From Ignavibacteriaceae bacterium (lineage in GTDB: Bacteria; Bacteroidota; Ignavibacteria; Ignavibacteriales; Ignavibacteriaceae): DNA of 53,637 nt. Below, piece by piece: positions 17,996 to 26,317 of the stretch. Location: the NCBI GenBank assembly GCA_013388525.1, contig JACAFA010000138.1, forward strand, positions 1 through 53,637. The letters are read 5' to 3'. The notes beneath the pieces are model-generated. The model was not told the origin of the DNA. It did no database searches and worked only from the letters and a program-made list of their open reading frames with translations. How positions within the stretch are numbered: position 1 is the first letter of the stretch; every line of letters begins with the position of its first letter. The translations under genes were made by a program, and so were the position numbers.

Positions 17996-18874
17996 TTATT
18001 CGCCATGCTTCAAAAAAGCTTCATAAGTGTTTTTAAGTAACATTGCAATTGTCATCGGTCCAACTCCGCCGGGTACCGGAGTTATGTATGATGACTTTTT
18101 TGAAACCTCATCAAAATCAACATCACCAACTACACGATAACCTTTGGATGCAGTTTTATCTTCGATTCGATTAATTCCAACATCAATTACCACGACATCA
18201 TCTTTCACCATGTCGCCTTTAACAAATTTTGGAGAACCAATTGCTGCTACTAATATATCTGCCTGCTTCGTATAATACGAAACATCAGGTGCTGCTGAAT
18301 GGCATATTGTTACCACAGCATTTGCATGTTCCTTTTTTTGAAGCATAATATTTGCAATCGGTTTACCAACAATATTACTTCTGCCTAAAACTACAAGATG
18401 TTTTCCTTTCGTTTCTATATTATATCTGATCAATAATTCCTGAATGCCAGCCGGTGTGCAGGAGCGAAATGCAGGCTTTCCGATAACAAGATTTCCAACA
18501 CTAACCGGATGAAAACCATCAACATCTTTTTTTGGTGAAACTGCTTCGATGACTTTGTCTTCGTCAATGTGTTTTGGCAATGGCAACTGAACAAGAATTC
18601 CGTGATATTCTTTATTGTTATTGTAGTGTTCTATCAATTCCAGTAAATCGTCTTCTTTCATATCAGCAGGATGCTTTTCGGTTTTAGCGCGCATCCCGAT
18701 TTCTTCACATGCTTTTGCTTTATTCCTGACATAAATTTCTGATGCAGGATTATCACCAACAAGAATAGCAACAAGTCCTGGAACACTTCTACCTGATGAT
18801 TTTAATTTTTCAATATCAGCTTTTAACTCGTTTCTGATATCCTGTGCTATTTTTTTTCCATCAATGATAATCAT
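17996..18874 (-). CDS. folD: bifunctional methylenetetrahydrofolate dehydrogenase/cyclohydrolase
   Basis: This 292-residue cytosolic enzyme interconverts 5,10-methylene-THF and 10-formyl-THF. It is complete: the active-site lysine segment SEIYVRNKAKACEEIGM, the QLPLPKHID loop, the NADP-binding GRSNIVGKPIANIML and the C-terminal signature TPVPGGVGPMTIAML. The ATG overlaps the stop of the upstream ymdB-type gene by 4 bases. Its product feeds purine synthesis (purN and purH are elsewhere in this window). Confidence 0.96.
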   Translation of the reverse strand: MIIIDGKKIAQDIRNELKADIEKLKSSGRSVPGLVAILVGDNPASEIYVRNKAKACEEIGMRAKTEKHPADMKEDDLLELIEHYNNNKEYHGILVQLPLPKHIDEDKVIEAVSPKKDVDGFHPVSVGNLVIGKPAFRSCTPAGIQELLIRYNIETKGKHLVVLGRSNIVGKPIANIMLQKKEHANAVVTICHSAAPDVSYYTKQADILVAAIGSPKFVKGDMVKDDVVVIDVGINRIEDKTASKGYRVVGDVDFDEVSKKSSYITPVPGGVGPMTIAMLLKNTYEAFLKHGE

Positions 18875-19677
18875 TGTTCACTTGCCTTGATAAAATCCGG
18901 AAATAATATTCTCTCTATATGAATTGTTTTTCCTGAACTCGAATCAACTTTCAGAAAAACGCCGCAGAGGTGAACATCGTTTGTAGCAGCTTCATACTTT
19001 TGCGGAGTCTGATAAAGAAATCTGTTAACCGCAGCCTGCACTTTCATTCCAACTACAGAATCATAAGGTCCGGACATTCCCGCATCAGTAATATAACCAG
19101 TCCCTTTTGGCATAATACGTTCATCTGAAGTTTGAATGTGTGTATGAGTTCCGATTATTGCACTAACTCTGCCATCAAGATAATGTGACATCGCTATTTT
19201 TTCCGCAGTTGCTTCAGCGTGAAAATCAACAATTACAACTTTTGTCTCTGATTCCAGTTTAGTTAAAACCCAATCAGCAGAACGAAAAGGACAATCAATA
19301 GCAGCCATAAAAGTTCTTCCCTGAAGATTTACTACTGCAACTTTTCCTTTCCTGGTTTCCGAAACATAATAACCATTGCCGTATGTGCCTTTCGGATAAT
19401 TTAAAGGACGTAGAGCCCTTGGTTCTTTTCTAAGATAATCCTGAGATTGATGCTTATCCCAGGTATGATTTCCACCTGTAAGAACGTGAACACCAAGATC
19501 AAAAAGCTGGTTACCTTCCTTATCTGTACAGCCTTTACCTTCTGAAGCGTTTTCACCATTTGCAATTACAAAATCTGCTTTGTATTTCTGAATGAGTCCG
19601 GGCAGCCAGGTTTGGACAAGATCCATTCCCGGTTTGCCGACTATGTCACCGATGAAGAGAATATTAATTGTGGGCAT
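18871..19677 (-). CDS. ymdB: YmdB/TIGR00282-type metallophosphoesterase
   Basis: This 268-residue calcineurin-like dimetal phosphoesterase has the family metal ligands in order: FIGDIVGKPG, IANGENASEGKG, TGGNHTWDKH, VDFHAEATAEK and GTHTHIQTSDE. Characterised members hydrolyse 2',3'-cyclic nucleotides or cAMP and affect RNA turnover and biofilm regulation. Here the gene is coupled to folD by a 4-base overlap, a neighbour pairing also seen in other bacteria. The physiological substrate is inferred. Confidence 0.88.
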   Translation of the reverse strand: MPTINILFIGDIVGKPGMDLVQTWLPGLIQKYKADFVIANGENASEGKGCTDKEGNQLFDLGVHVLTGGNHTWDKHQSQDYLRKEPRALRPLNYPKGTYGNGYYVSETRKGKVAVVNLQGRTFMAAIDCPFRSADWVLTKLESETKVVIVDFHAEATAEKIAMSHYLDGRVSAIIGTHTHIQTSDERIMPKGTGYITDAGMSGPYDSVVGMKVQAAVNRFLYQTPQKYEAATNDVHLCGVFLKVDSSSGKTIHIERILFPDFIKASEQ

Positions 19678-19795
19678 AAATTGTGTGAATTTTTACTGAA
19701 AATATATCTATAATCAGGGAAAGTTCACAGGGAAGAATCTTTATAGCTTGATATGTAAATATTTATATTTCAGATGTTCTTTGTTAAAAATAAAT

Positions 19796-21469
19796 ATGAA
19801 CAAAACTAAAATAATACTATTCACCGCTCTATTAACTTTCTTTTCTATTTTAAGTTTTTTACGTGCTAACTACCTCTACACAACAATTCTTGATGATGCA
19901 TATATCTTTTTCAGATATGCTGAGAACATAGCAAATGGTTATGGTATTGTCTGGAATATCGGTGAGAAGCCGGTTGAAGGTTACACTTCTTTTTTATATC
20001 TGGCAATTTTAATTACTGCAAAGTTGTTATCGCTCGATTTAGAATTGTATGCCATTTTAATTGGAATAATATCATCTGCACTTACTCTTTATCTGACTTA
20101 TTTGATTTATGAAAAGCTTTATGCGCATATTTTAACTCATACATATACTAACATAATCGCAGTTATAATACTTGCTCTCTCACCGGCTTATGCATATTGG
20201 GCATCAGCAGGAATGGAAACAGCATTCTACTCCATGTTTCTGACGCTAACGTTTTACTTCTATCTGAAGTATTCAAATTTATCCCGTGAGATTAATGGTA
20301 GTAAAGAAACAAAGTATAGTAAAAGTTATCTCAACGGATGGACTATATTGAACGGAATTCTGTTTGGATTTTTATGTATGCTGCGTTTTGAAGCGATACT
20401 ATTCTTTTTTGCAGCACTATATTATTTAATGAAGAGAGAAAAATCTTTTATCAGACTTTCTATAAATACAAATGTAATTTTATTTGCAGCAGGATTTATA
20501 ATAATATTTGGCATTTATTTCATCTGGAGATGGAGTTACTTCGGATACTTCTTCCCCAATACTTATTATGCGAAAACCGGTGGAGGACTTCAACAATTAG
20601 CCGGAGGTTTTCTGTACATCATTAAGGCATTAAGATTATTTTATGGTTTTGGATGGATTCTTATCATTATCATGATTTTCTTTCTAAGAAAAAATTTTTC
20701 TTCGGAAAATTCAAGATTTCTTTTCGCAATCGGTGTTATTTCTCTTGTTACAACTATTTTACTCGGTGGTGATCATTTTCATCTTGGTAGATTTATTTTA
20801 CCGGTTCTTCCTATGTTATTGGTTTTCTTTCCACCTGCACTTGATAAATTCTTAGCTTATAAAACAAAGTCCTTTAATTTAAAACCAACATACAAAGTGT
20901 TGTTACTAATAATAATATTTTTCATAATACTGGTCATTAAACCGGTTTACAAAGAAGCATTAAGTGGATTTCAGAATATTCTGAAAGGCGAAAAAGAGAT
21001 AATTGTAGTTTATGATAGTTCCTGTGATGAAGAAATCATCGACTGGCAACACGGATGGATAATAATAGGAAACAAGCTGAAACAAATTGCAGATAAAGAT
21101 GATTACATTGCTGCTGTACCAATCGGTGCAATTGGTTACTATTCTAAAATAAATGTTATTGATATGGTTGGTCTCGTTGACCCTGTGATTGCTCACGAAA
21201 AGTTCTCACCTGATGCAGTTCGTAAATGGACACCGGGACATACAAAAGGTGATGGTAAATATATTCTTTCACGAAAACCAAAATACATTCAGCTTACAGA
21301 TTATTTAACAAAAAATCCGCTTGAAAAACCACACGAGCGTTCAACTCAGTTTGTTTCAGTAAAAGAAATCTGGGAATCAGAAGACTTTCATAGCGATTAT
21401 GAATTCTGTCCGATTGAAGTAATTGATGGCTGGTACTATAATCTCTTTAAAAGAAAAAATTTGAAGTGA
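19796..21469 (+). CDS. GT-C-type integral membrane glycosyltransferase
   Basis: I chose the ATG at 19796 (MNKTKIILF), which gives a clean first helix. The earlier in-frame ATG at 19748 adds 16 unlikely residues. The product is 557 residues with about ten or eleven hydrophobic helices. Just after helix 1 is DDAYIFFRYAENIANGYG, then GEKPVEGYTSFLY. This is the acidic first-loop pattern of GT-C enzymes, especially the AftB-like and related polyprenyl-phosphate sugar transferases. The last 130 residues form a soluble extracytoplasmic domain. The donor is presumably a polyprenyl-phospho-sugar; the acceptor is unknown. It is divergent from ymdB and followed 40 bases later by the DnaQ/GIY-YIG gene. 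Confidence 0.78.
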   Translation: MNKTKIILFTALLTFFSILSFLRANYLYTTILDDAYIFFRYAENIANGYGIVWNIGEKPVEGYTSFLYLAILITAKLLSLDLELYAILIGIISSALTLYLTYLIYEKLYAHILTHTYTNIIAVIILALSPAYAYWASAGMETAFYSMFLTLTFYFYLKYSNLSREINGSKETKYSKSYLNGWTILNGILFGFLCMLRFEAILFFFAALYYLMKREKSFIRLSINTNVILFAAGFIIIFGIYFIWRWSYFGYFFPNTYYAKTGGGLQQLAGGFLYIIKALRLFYGFGWILIIIMIFFLRKNFSSENSRFLFAIGVISLVTTILLGGDHFHLGRFILPVLPMLLVFFPPALDKFLAYKTKSFNLKPTYKVLLLIIIFFIILVIKPVYKEALSGFQNILKGEKEIIVVYDSSCDEEIIDWQHGWIIIGNKLKQIADKDDYIAAVPIGAIGYYSKINVIDMVGLVDPVIAHEKFSPDAVRKWTPGHTKGDGKYILSRKPKYIQLTDYLTKNPLEKPHERSTQFVSVKEIWESEDFHSDYEFCPIEVIDGWYYNLFKRKNLK

Positions 21470-21509
21470 ATGCTTTGAAGCTAACTATCAGAAGTTTTAG
21501 ATTTCAGAT

Positions 21510-23240
21510 ATGATTAAATCAGAAATTTCATCAACTTTACTTAAAGATACAGAATTCAGTGTGCTTGACGTTGAAACTACCGGACTTTCCGCAAGGAATA
21601 ATCGTGTAATTGAGATCGGAATTGTTAAAGTTAAGAATTTAAAAATCGTGGATAAGTACACAACGTTAATAAATCCGGGCTGCGATATTCCTTATTTCAT
21701 AACTCAGTTTACAGGAATAGCAAACAGCGATGTCGCCTATTCACCAAGCTTTTATGATACTGCTGAAGAGATTGAGGAATTTATCGGGGACTCAGTTATA
21801 TGCGGACACAATCTCAGTTTTGATGAGGGATTTTTACGTTATGAATTTTTGCGAAACGGTTTTGAACCATTGAGTAATCTTAACATCTGCACATTGAAAC
21901 TTGCGAGAAAAATTTTCCCTTCGTTAAAAAGTAAATCATTAGGATCTGTAACTGAATATCTTGGAATTAAAAACCGAGATTCTCACCGTGCTCTTTCCGA
22001 CGCCGAAGCAACTGCACAAATCCTGATTAAGCTTATTAAAAAATTATCGAAAGAGAAAGGGATACGAACACTTCAGCAATTGCTTGAATTTGAATCATCA
22101 GTTGTTCCAACAAACATCAATCTGAAGTTACCGAAGGAAATGTATGATTCGATTTATTCTCTGCCCGATGCACCGGGTGTATATTTTTTTCTAAATAAAA
22201 AAGATGAGGTTATTTACGTTGGAAAAGCAAAGTCGTTAAAAGATAGAGTAAGAAGTTACTTTTCGACAACCACTTTGGGTAAACCGAAAAAGATTGTTAA
22301 ACAGGCAGTAAAAATTAAAACGGAGTTAACAAACACTGAATTGACTGCTCTTTTATTGGAAGCTGAAAGTATAAAACGCATAAATCCCAAACACAATAGT
22401 CAGTTAAAAAAATATGGAAATAAATATTTCATCCGGATAAACAAAGCAAGCAAGTATCCTTATGCAGAAATCACTAATAAGTTTGATTTTGATGGCAATG
22501 ATTATTTTGGCTTGTTTATATCCCGAAGAAAAGCCGAAGTTGTTCTGGATATAATCGACAAAACTTTTGCGCTTCGTGAATGTGATGAAAAAGAATTCCG
22601 CAAAGGCAGAAAATGTTTTCTTGCTGATATCGAAAGATGCACAGCACCTTGCATCGCAAAAAACGATTCTGAATATTTCAGTGAACTTGAAAGAGTTTAT
22701 GAGTTTCTTTCAGGAGGAAATCAATCAGCCCTGAATCGAATGCTGAACAAAATGAAAGATTATGCAGCTAAAGAAAAATACGAGAAAGCTGCTGAAACAA
22801 AGCAGGTAATAGATCTTATTCTTTCCCAGACGCATAAATCTTCATTGCTTTCTGAACCAATTAACAAAGCAAATGTCCTTTTTGAAATATCAGAAGGACT
22901 GAATAAAGATTACGTTTTGCTTCTTGAAGGAAAATATTTTATTAAAAATAATTCTATAAGTAGAAACGATAATTTTGAAGAAGTACTTGATGATTATTAT
23001 TCACATACAACAAGGAATGATATAACTCCTACTGATGAAGATCTGGAAAAGGCTAAGATCAGCCTGAACTGGTTAACCAAAAACAGGAACAAAGTTCGAA
23101 TATTTTATTTGAAGGATTATGAATCTAAGGATGAATTATTCAATGCTATAGGTTCTAATTTATCTTCACCAAAAAAACAAGCAAGAAATTTTAATTTGAA
23201 GCGATTATCAATTCAGAGTATTGAAGATGACTTCAATTAA
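21510..23240 (+). CDS. DnaQ-like exonuclease fused to a UvrC/Cho-type GIY-YIG nuclease
   Basis: This is a 576-residue two-nuclease protein. Residues 15-180 are a DEDDh 3'-5' exonuclease with D20 and E22 (LDVETTGL), D105 (HNLSFDEGF), H159 and D164 (HRALSDAEAT). Residues about 218-300 are a GIY-YIG domain (APGVYFFLNKKDEVIYVGKA, then KDRVRSYF). The next segment resembles the UvrC N-terminal half: the RKCFLADIERCTAPC cysteine region and a UVR-like helix (KEKYEKAAETKQVI). The RNase H-like and HhH domains of full UvrC are absent. This domain combination is known in several phyla and is thought to act in excision repair. The following gene overlaps its 3' end. Confidence 0.9.
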   Translation: MIKSEISSTLLKDTEFSVLDVETTGLSARNNRVIEIGIVKVKNLKIVDKYTTLINPGCDIPYFITQFTGIANSDVAYSPSFYDTAEEIEEFIGDSVICGHNLSFDEGFLRYEFLRNGFEPLSNLNICTLKLARKIFPSLKSKSLGSVTEYLGIKNRDSHRALSDAEATAQILIKLIKKLSKEKGIRTLQQLLEFESSVVPTNINLKLPKEMYDSIYSLPDAPGVYFFLNKKDEVIYVGKAKSLKDRVRSYFSTTTLGKPKKIVKQAVKIKTELTNTELTALLLEAESIKRINPKHNSQLKKYGNKYFIRINKASKYPYAEITNKFDFDGNDYFGLFISRRKAEVVLDIIDKTFALRECDEKEFRKGRKCFLADIERCTAPCIAKNDSEYFSELERVYEFLSGGNQSALNRMLNKMKDYAAKEKYEKAAETKQVIDLILSQTHKSSLLSEPINKANVLFEISEGLNKDYVLLLEGKYFIKNNSISRNDNFEEVLDDYYSHTTRNDITPTDEDLEKAKISLNWLTKNRNKVRIFYLKDYESKDELFNAIGSNLSSPKKQARNFNLKRLSIQSIEDDFN

Positions 23241-24021
23241 ATCACACCAACATCAACTTAATCGGATTTTAGATAATAAAACTCTCGGTTCATCTGAATT
23301 AGTGAAGTTGTTGAATAGTTACTTTCTTTCAATTTACAATAATAAATCAGAGATCGGACGAAATGTTAAAACAGCCAAATTAAAACTTGGACATTTTGAA
23401 GCAGTCAATTCATACTTAAACAATCTTTCTTCAGAACTGAAGACTGGAAGCGGACTTTTGAACTTTCTGAATATTTATACACAACAACAGGAAGATATTT
23501 CCAAAAAAATTTTTAATAAGATATATCCAGGTTTAAAAGAACTGAGCAGTGTTATTACGTTATCAAGAAGCGGCACTTTTTTGGAAATATTAAAGCTGTG
23601 GCATCAAAAGAATAAAAAAATAAAAATTATTGTGTGTGAATCAAGACCGAAGTTAGAAGGCAGATTAATGGCAGAATCTCTTGCAAAGAGTGGAATCGGA
23701 ACAACATTAATTACTGATGCAATGATGAGTATATACATCAAAGAAGCTGATGCTGCAATTATCGGAGCTGATTTAATATTAAGTAATGGAAATGTTGTAA
23801 ATAAAGTTGGAAGCAGGTTGCTTGCTTCGCTTTGCAAAGAACATAAAAAACCATTTTATGTTGTAGCATCAAAATCTAAACATTCGAGAAAAAAAATCTT
23901 CAGGTCAAAAAAAGAAAATCCTGATGAAGTGTGGACTAAGAAAATAAAAAAATTATCAATCAGCAATATCTATTTTGAAGAGATAGAAAAGAATTTAATT
24001 AGCAAAATTTTTACAGAATAA
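23227..24021 (+). CDS. eIF2B-alpha/beta/delta-related (R15P isomerase-like) protein
   Basis: This protein of about 264 residues has the Rossmann-like C-terminal domain of the aIF2B/MtnA/R15Pi family: ITLSRSGTFLEIL, IVCESRPKLEGRLMAE, ADAAIIGADLILSNGN and NKVGSRLLASLCK. The N-terminal 100 residues are helical. Bacterial members are sugar-phosphate or methylthioribose-1-phosphate isomerase relatives and not translation factors; the exact substrate is unknown. The ATG at 23227 is preferred over a TTG at 23221. Either way it overlaps the end of the DnaQ/GIY-YIG gene, so the two are translationally coupled. It converges on the MATE gene, 10 bases away. Confidence 0.8.
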   Translation: MTSIKSHQHQLNRILDNKTLGSSELVKLLNSYFLSIYNNKSEIGRNVKTAKLKLGHFEAVNSYLNNLSSELKTGSGLLNFLNIYTQQQEDISKKIFNKIYPGLKELSSVITLSRSGTFLEILKLWHQKNKKIKIIVCESRPKLEGRLMAESLAKSGIGTTLITDAMMSIYIKEADAAIIGADLILSNGNVVNKVGSRLLASLCKEHKKPFYVVASKSKHSRKKIFRSKKENPDEVWTKKIKKLSISNIYFEEIEKNLISKIFTE

Positions 24022-24031
24022 GAAATATCAA

Positions 24032-25369
24032 CTAAACTGTAACAATATGCTTGCTTCTTGTATTGAACCTTAATGTAAGAAGTACAGCCGATGTTGTTAG
24101 TCCGAACAACAAACCAATCCAAACCCCCTGCACACCAAATTCAAAAATAAATCCAAGAATATAACCGACCGGTAGCCCAACAATCCAGTAAGCAACAAAA
24201 GTAATTGCAGTTGGAATTTTTACGTCGGTTAAACCACGGAGAATACCAATACCAACTGCCTGAGTTCCATCTGATAGTTGAAAGAGCGCAGCAATTACAA
24301 GTAATGATGATGCATATGATATTACTTCCCGGTCATCCACGTAAAGCGTTGGCAGAAAATTTCTGCCAAGAATAAAAATAACTCCTGCAACAAACATAAT
24401 TGATGCACCGAGGAGAGAAGCTGTAAAACCTGCTCTTCTCGTTTCAGTTATATCTCTCATACCAACAGCATTACCAACTCTAATCGAACCTGCGACAGAA
24501 ATACCAAGCACAGCCATAAATGATATTGAGGCAAGGTTTAATGCAATTTGATGGGCAGCTAATTGCGCTGTACCGAGCCAGCCAACCATTACAACCGCAA
24601 ATGCAAAAGCACCAACCTCGAAGAAATATTGAAAACCGCTTGGTAACCCAAGTGATAATAATTTTTTAATGACAGGCCAATTGATACTTTTATAATGAAA
24701 AGAGACGTCATATTTTTTGAAAAATTTATTGTTCATAACAAATCCCATTAGTGCTAAAGCCATAAATATCCTTGAAGCAAAAGTAGCCCATCCGGCTCCA
24801 TCAAGTTCAAGTGCAGGAAAACCCAGATTACCAAAAATTAATAACCAGTTAGCAAAAGCATTGACAAGGTTAGCAATCAAAGTAATAATCATTGCCGGAC
24901 GCATTACTGATAAGCCTTCAATGAATTGCTTATAAGATTGAAATATTAGCATCGGTACAGCGCTTAATCCTATTATTTTCATATACGATGTTGCCTGTAT
25001 TTGAACGTCTTCGGGCTGATCTAAGTAATGAACCAAATCTGCAACAAAATAGATAATTATAGCAATAATAATTGAAGAAACACTATTCACTAAAAGTGAT
25101 TGTCTGAAATAAACTCCACAATCTTCCATCTTCCCTGCTCCTACAGCAATTGCTACGAGCGGAGTTACAGCATAAGAAACTCCGATTCCAATAATCATTA
25201 TAATAAATGCCATACCATTACCAAGAGATGCAGCAGCGAGAGGAGCCGCACCAAGTTTGCCTACCATCAGACTATCAACAACTCCCATCATAATGATACC
25301 TAGCTGTCCGATAATTACTGGATAAGCCAACTGAAATGTGTTTGCAATATGTTTCTTCAAATGAATCAT
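24032..25369 (-). CDS. MATE-family multidrug/Na+ antiporter
   Basis: This 445-residue inner-membrane transporter has twelve hydrophobic helices in two similar halves. It has the N-terminal family features PVIIGQLGIIMMGVVDSLMVGKLG and, at the start of the second half, SLGLPSGFQYFFEVGAFAF, plus conserved ISVAGSIRVGNAVG. It fits the NorM-type branch, exporting cationic compounds in exchange for Na+ or H+. Substrates cannot be deduced. The upstream leader has a hairpin at 25450-25473. Confidence 0.92.
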   Translation of the reverse strand: MIHLKKHIANTFQLAYPVIIGQLGIIMMGVVDSLMVGKLGAAPLAAASLGNGMAFIIMIIGIGVSYAVTPLVAIAVGAGKMEDCGVYFRQSLLVNSVSSIIIAIIIYFVADLVHYLDQPEDVQIQATSYMKIIGLSAVPMLIFQSYKQFIEGLSVMRPAMIITLIANLVNAFANWLLIFGNLGFPALELDGAGWATFASRIFMALALMGFVMNNKFFKKYDVSFHYKSINWPVIKKLLSLGLPSGFQYFFEVGAFAFAVVMVGWLGTAQLAAHQIALNLASISFMAVLGISVAGSIRVGNAVGMRDITETRRAGFTASLLGASIMFVAGVIFILGRNFLPTLYVDDREVISYASSLLVIAALFQLSDGTQAVGIGILRGLTDVKIPTAITFVAYWIVGLPVGYILGFIFEFGVQGVWIGLLFGLTTSAVLLTLRFNTRSKHIVTV

Positions 25370-25449
25370 GTTTTTTAGAATCGGTTGGTAAAATTACTTA
25401 AATGAAGATGAAATATTGTGAGAATAATCATATAATTTGTACATAGAAA

Positions 25450-25473
25450 AGTCCCGAAAATAATTCCGGGACT
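25450..25473 (-). terminator. hairpin with short T-run upstream of the MATE gene
   Basis: AGTCCCG (25450-25456) and CGGGACT (25467-25473) enclose a 10-base loop. On the minus strand the stem is followed by TTTTC. It lies about 80 bases before the MATE start and well after the terminator of the small membrane protein. It could end a short transcript or attenuate the MATE gene. Confidence 0.5.
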
Positions 25474-25612
25474 CTTCCAGGGTAGCATGTTTATCTGCTG
25501 TCTTGGGGGGAAATCTTTCTAATTAACTAATTCTTTAATCTACGCAGGAAAAATAATTCAGATTTGATTAAACAAATACAATATTCTTATGAGTGGTGAA
25601 TTTGTATGATAA

Positions 25613-25649
25613 AAAATCGCTGACTCTTTTGAAAAGAGAACCAGATTTT
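25613..25649 (-). terminator. hairpin terminator after the small membrane protein gene
   Basis: A CTCTTTT/AAAAGAG stem, extended outward by AAAATC/GATTTT, begins at the stop codon of the small gene and is followed on the minus strand by six T residues. It is AU-rich, so strength is uncertain. Confidence 0.5.
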
Positions 25650-25894
25650 CACCTCAGCTCACTGAGTAGAAAACCTTTTGTGTAATGCAAGGAAAAATAA
25701 ATGTTTGCCGAAGCGCTGAGACTATCCAGTTGCTTGATAGTTATTTTTTGTGATTTGTAATTATTGATTGATTCAGGAGATTCTAAAGGAAAAACTTTGT
25801 TACCTCGTTCAGAATTTAAAATCAGTATAAAAATCACTATAATCAAAGAAGCGATCAAGATAATATTTATTATTCCAAATACTAATGATCTCAT
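25649..25894 (-). CDS. small single-pass membrane protein, unknown function
   Basis: This 81-residue protein starts at the ATG at 25894 (MRSLVFGIINI). A longer open frame continues upstream but runs through the neighbouring tRNA-Ser, so it is not coding there. Residues 5-27 are one hydrophobic helix. The rest (residues 28-81) is polar and probably extracytoplasmic, with no cysteines or known motif. I do not recognise a family. The gene begins 45 bases from the 3' end of tRNA-Ser(GGA) on the same strand and is followed by a hairpin. Confidence 0.5.
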   Translation of the reverse strand: MRSLVFGIINIILIASLIIVIFILILNSERGNKVFPLESPESINNYKSQKITIKQLDSLSASANIYFSLHYTKGFLLSELR

Positions 25895-25938
25895 TTTTAA
25901 AATAAATTTATGATTTTTATTTGTTTGACAAAATCGAG

Positions 25939-26025
25939 CGGAGAGAGTGGGATTCGAACCCACGGTACGGTTTCCCGTACACACGCTCTCCAGGCGTGCC
26001 AGTTCAACCACTCCTGCATCTCTCC
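25939..26025 (-). tRNA. tRNA-Ser (anticodon GGA)
   Basis: This 87-base gene on the minus strand has acceptor stem GGAGAGA/TCTCTCC with discriminator G, anticodon stem CACGC/GCGTG, loop CTGGAGA, the long variable arm GTACGG/CCGTAC typical of tRNA-Ser, and T-arm GTGGGTTCGAATCCCAC. CCA is not encoded. It reads UCC and UCU codons. Confidence 0.97.
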
Positions 26026-26159
26026 GATTTTGGTGTGCAAATATATCAAATACCTAGTAAAGATTTATTTAATACATTAATTATTTTTTTAATTTTAATA
26101 ATTATTGAGGTTAAAACGAAAAATATCTAATTTGAAGTAAGAAAGTTTTTATTATTTCA

Positions 26160-26246
26160 GGAGAGGTGCCGGAGTGGCTGAACGGGGCGGTCTCGAAAAC
26201 CGTTGTTCCGCTTGCGGAACCGAGAGTTCGAATCTCTCCCTCTCCG
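26160..26246 (+). tRNA. tRNA-Ser (anticodon CGA)
   Basis: This 87-base gene on the plus strand has acceptor stem GGAGAGG/CCTCTCC with discriminator G, anticodon stem CGGT/ACCG, loop CTCGAAA, the long variable arm GTTCCGC..GCGGAAC and T-arm GAGAGTTCGAATCTCTC. CCA is not encoded. It reads UCG codons. It is divergent from tRNA-Ser(GGA), 134 bases away. Confidence 0.97.
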
Positions 26247-26270
26247 CTAATTTGTTTATCTTATCCATAT

Positions 26271-26298
26271 AAAAAAAGCCGCTTAAGAGCGGCTTTTT
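26271..26298. terminator. bidirectional terminator between tRNA-Ser(CGA) and the cytochrome operon
   Basis: AGCCGCT (26277-26283) and AGCGGCT (26288-26294) have a 4-base loop, preceded by six further A residues and followed by further T residues. It works in both directions: 25 bases after the tRNA on the plus strand and 20 bases after the last cytochrome gene on the minus strand. Confidence 0.9.
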
Positions 26299-26317
26299 AT
26301 CAGAATATTATCATCCA

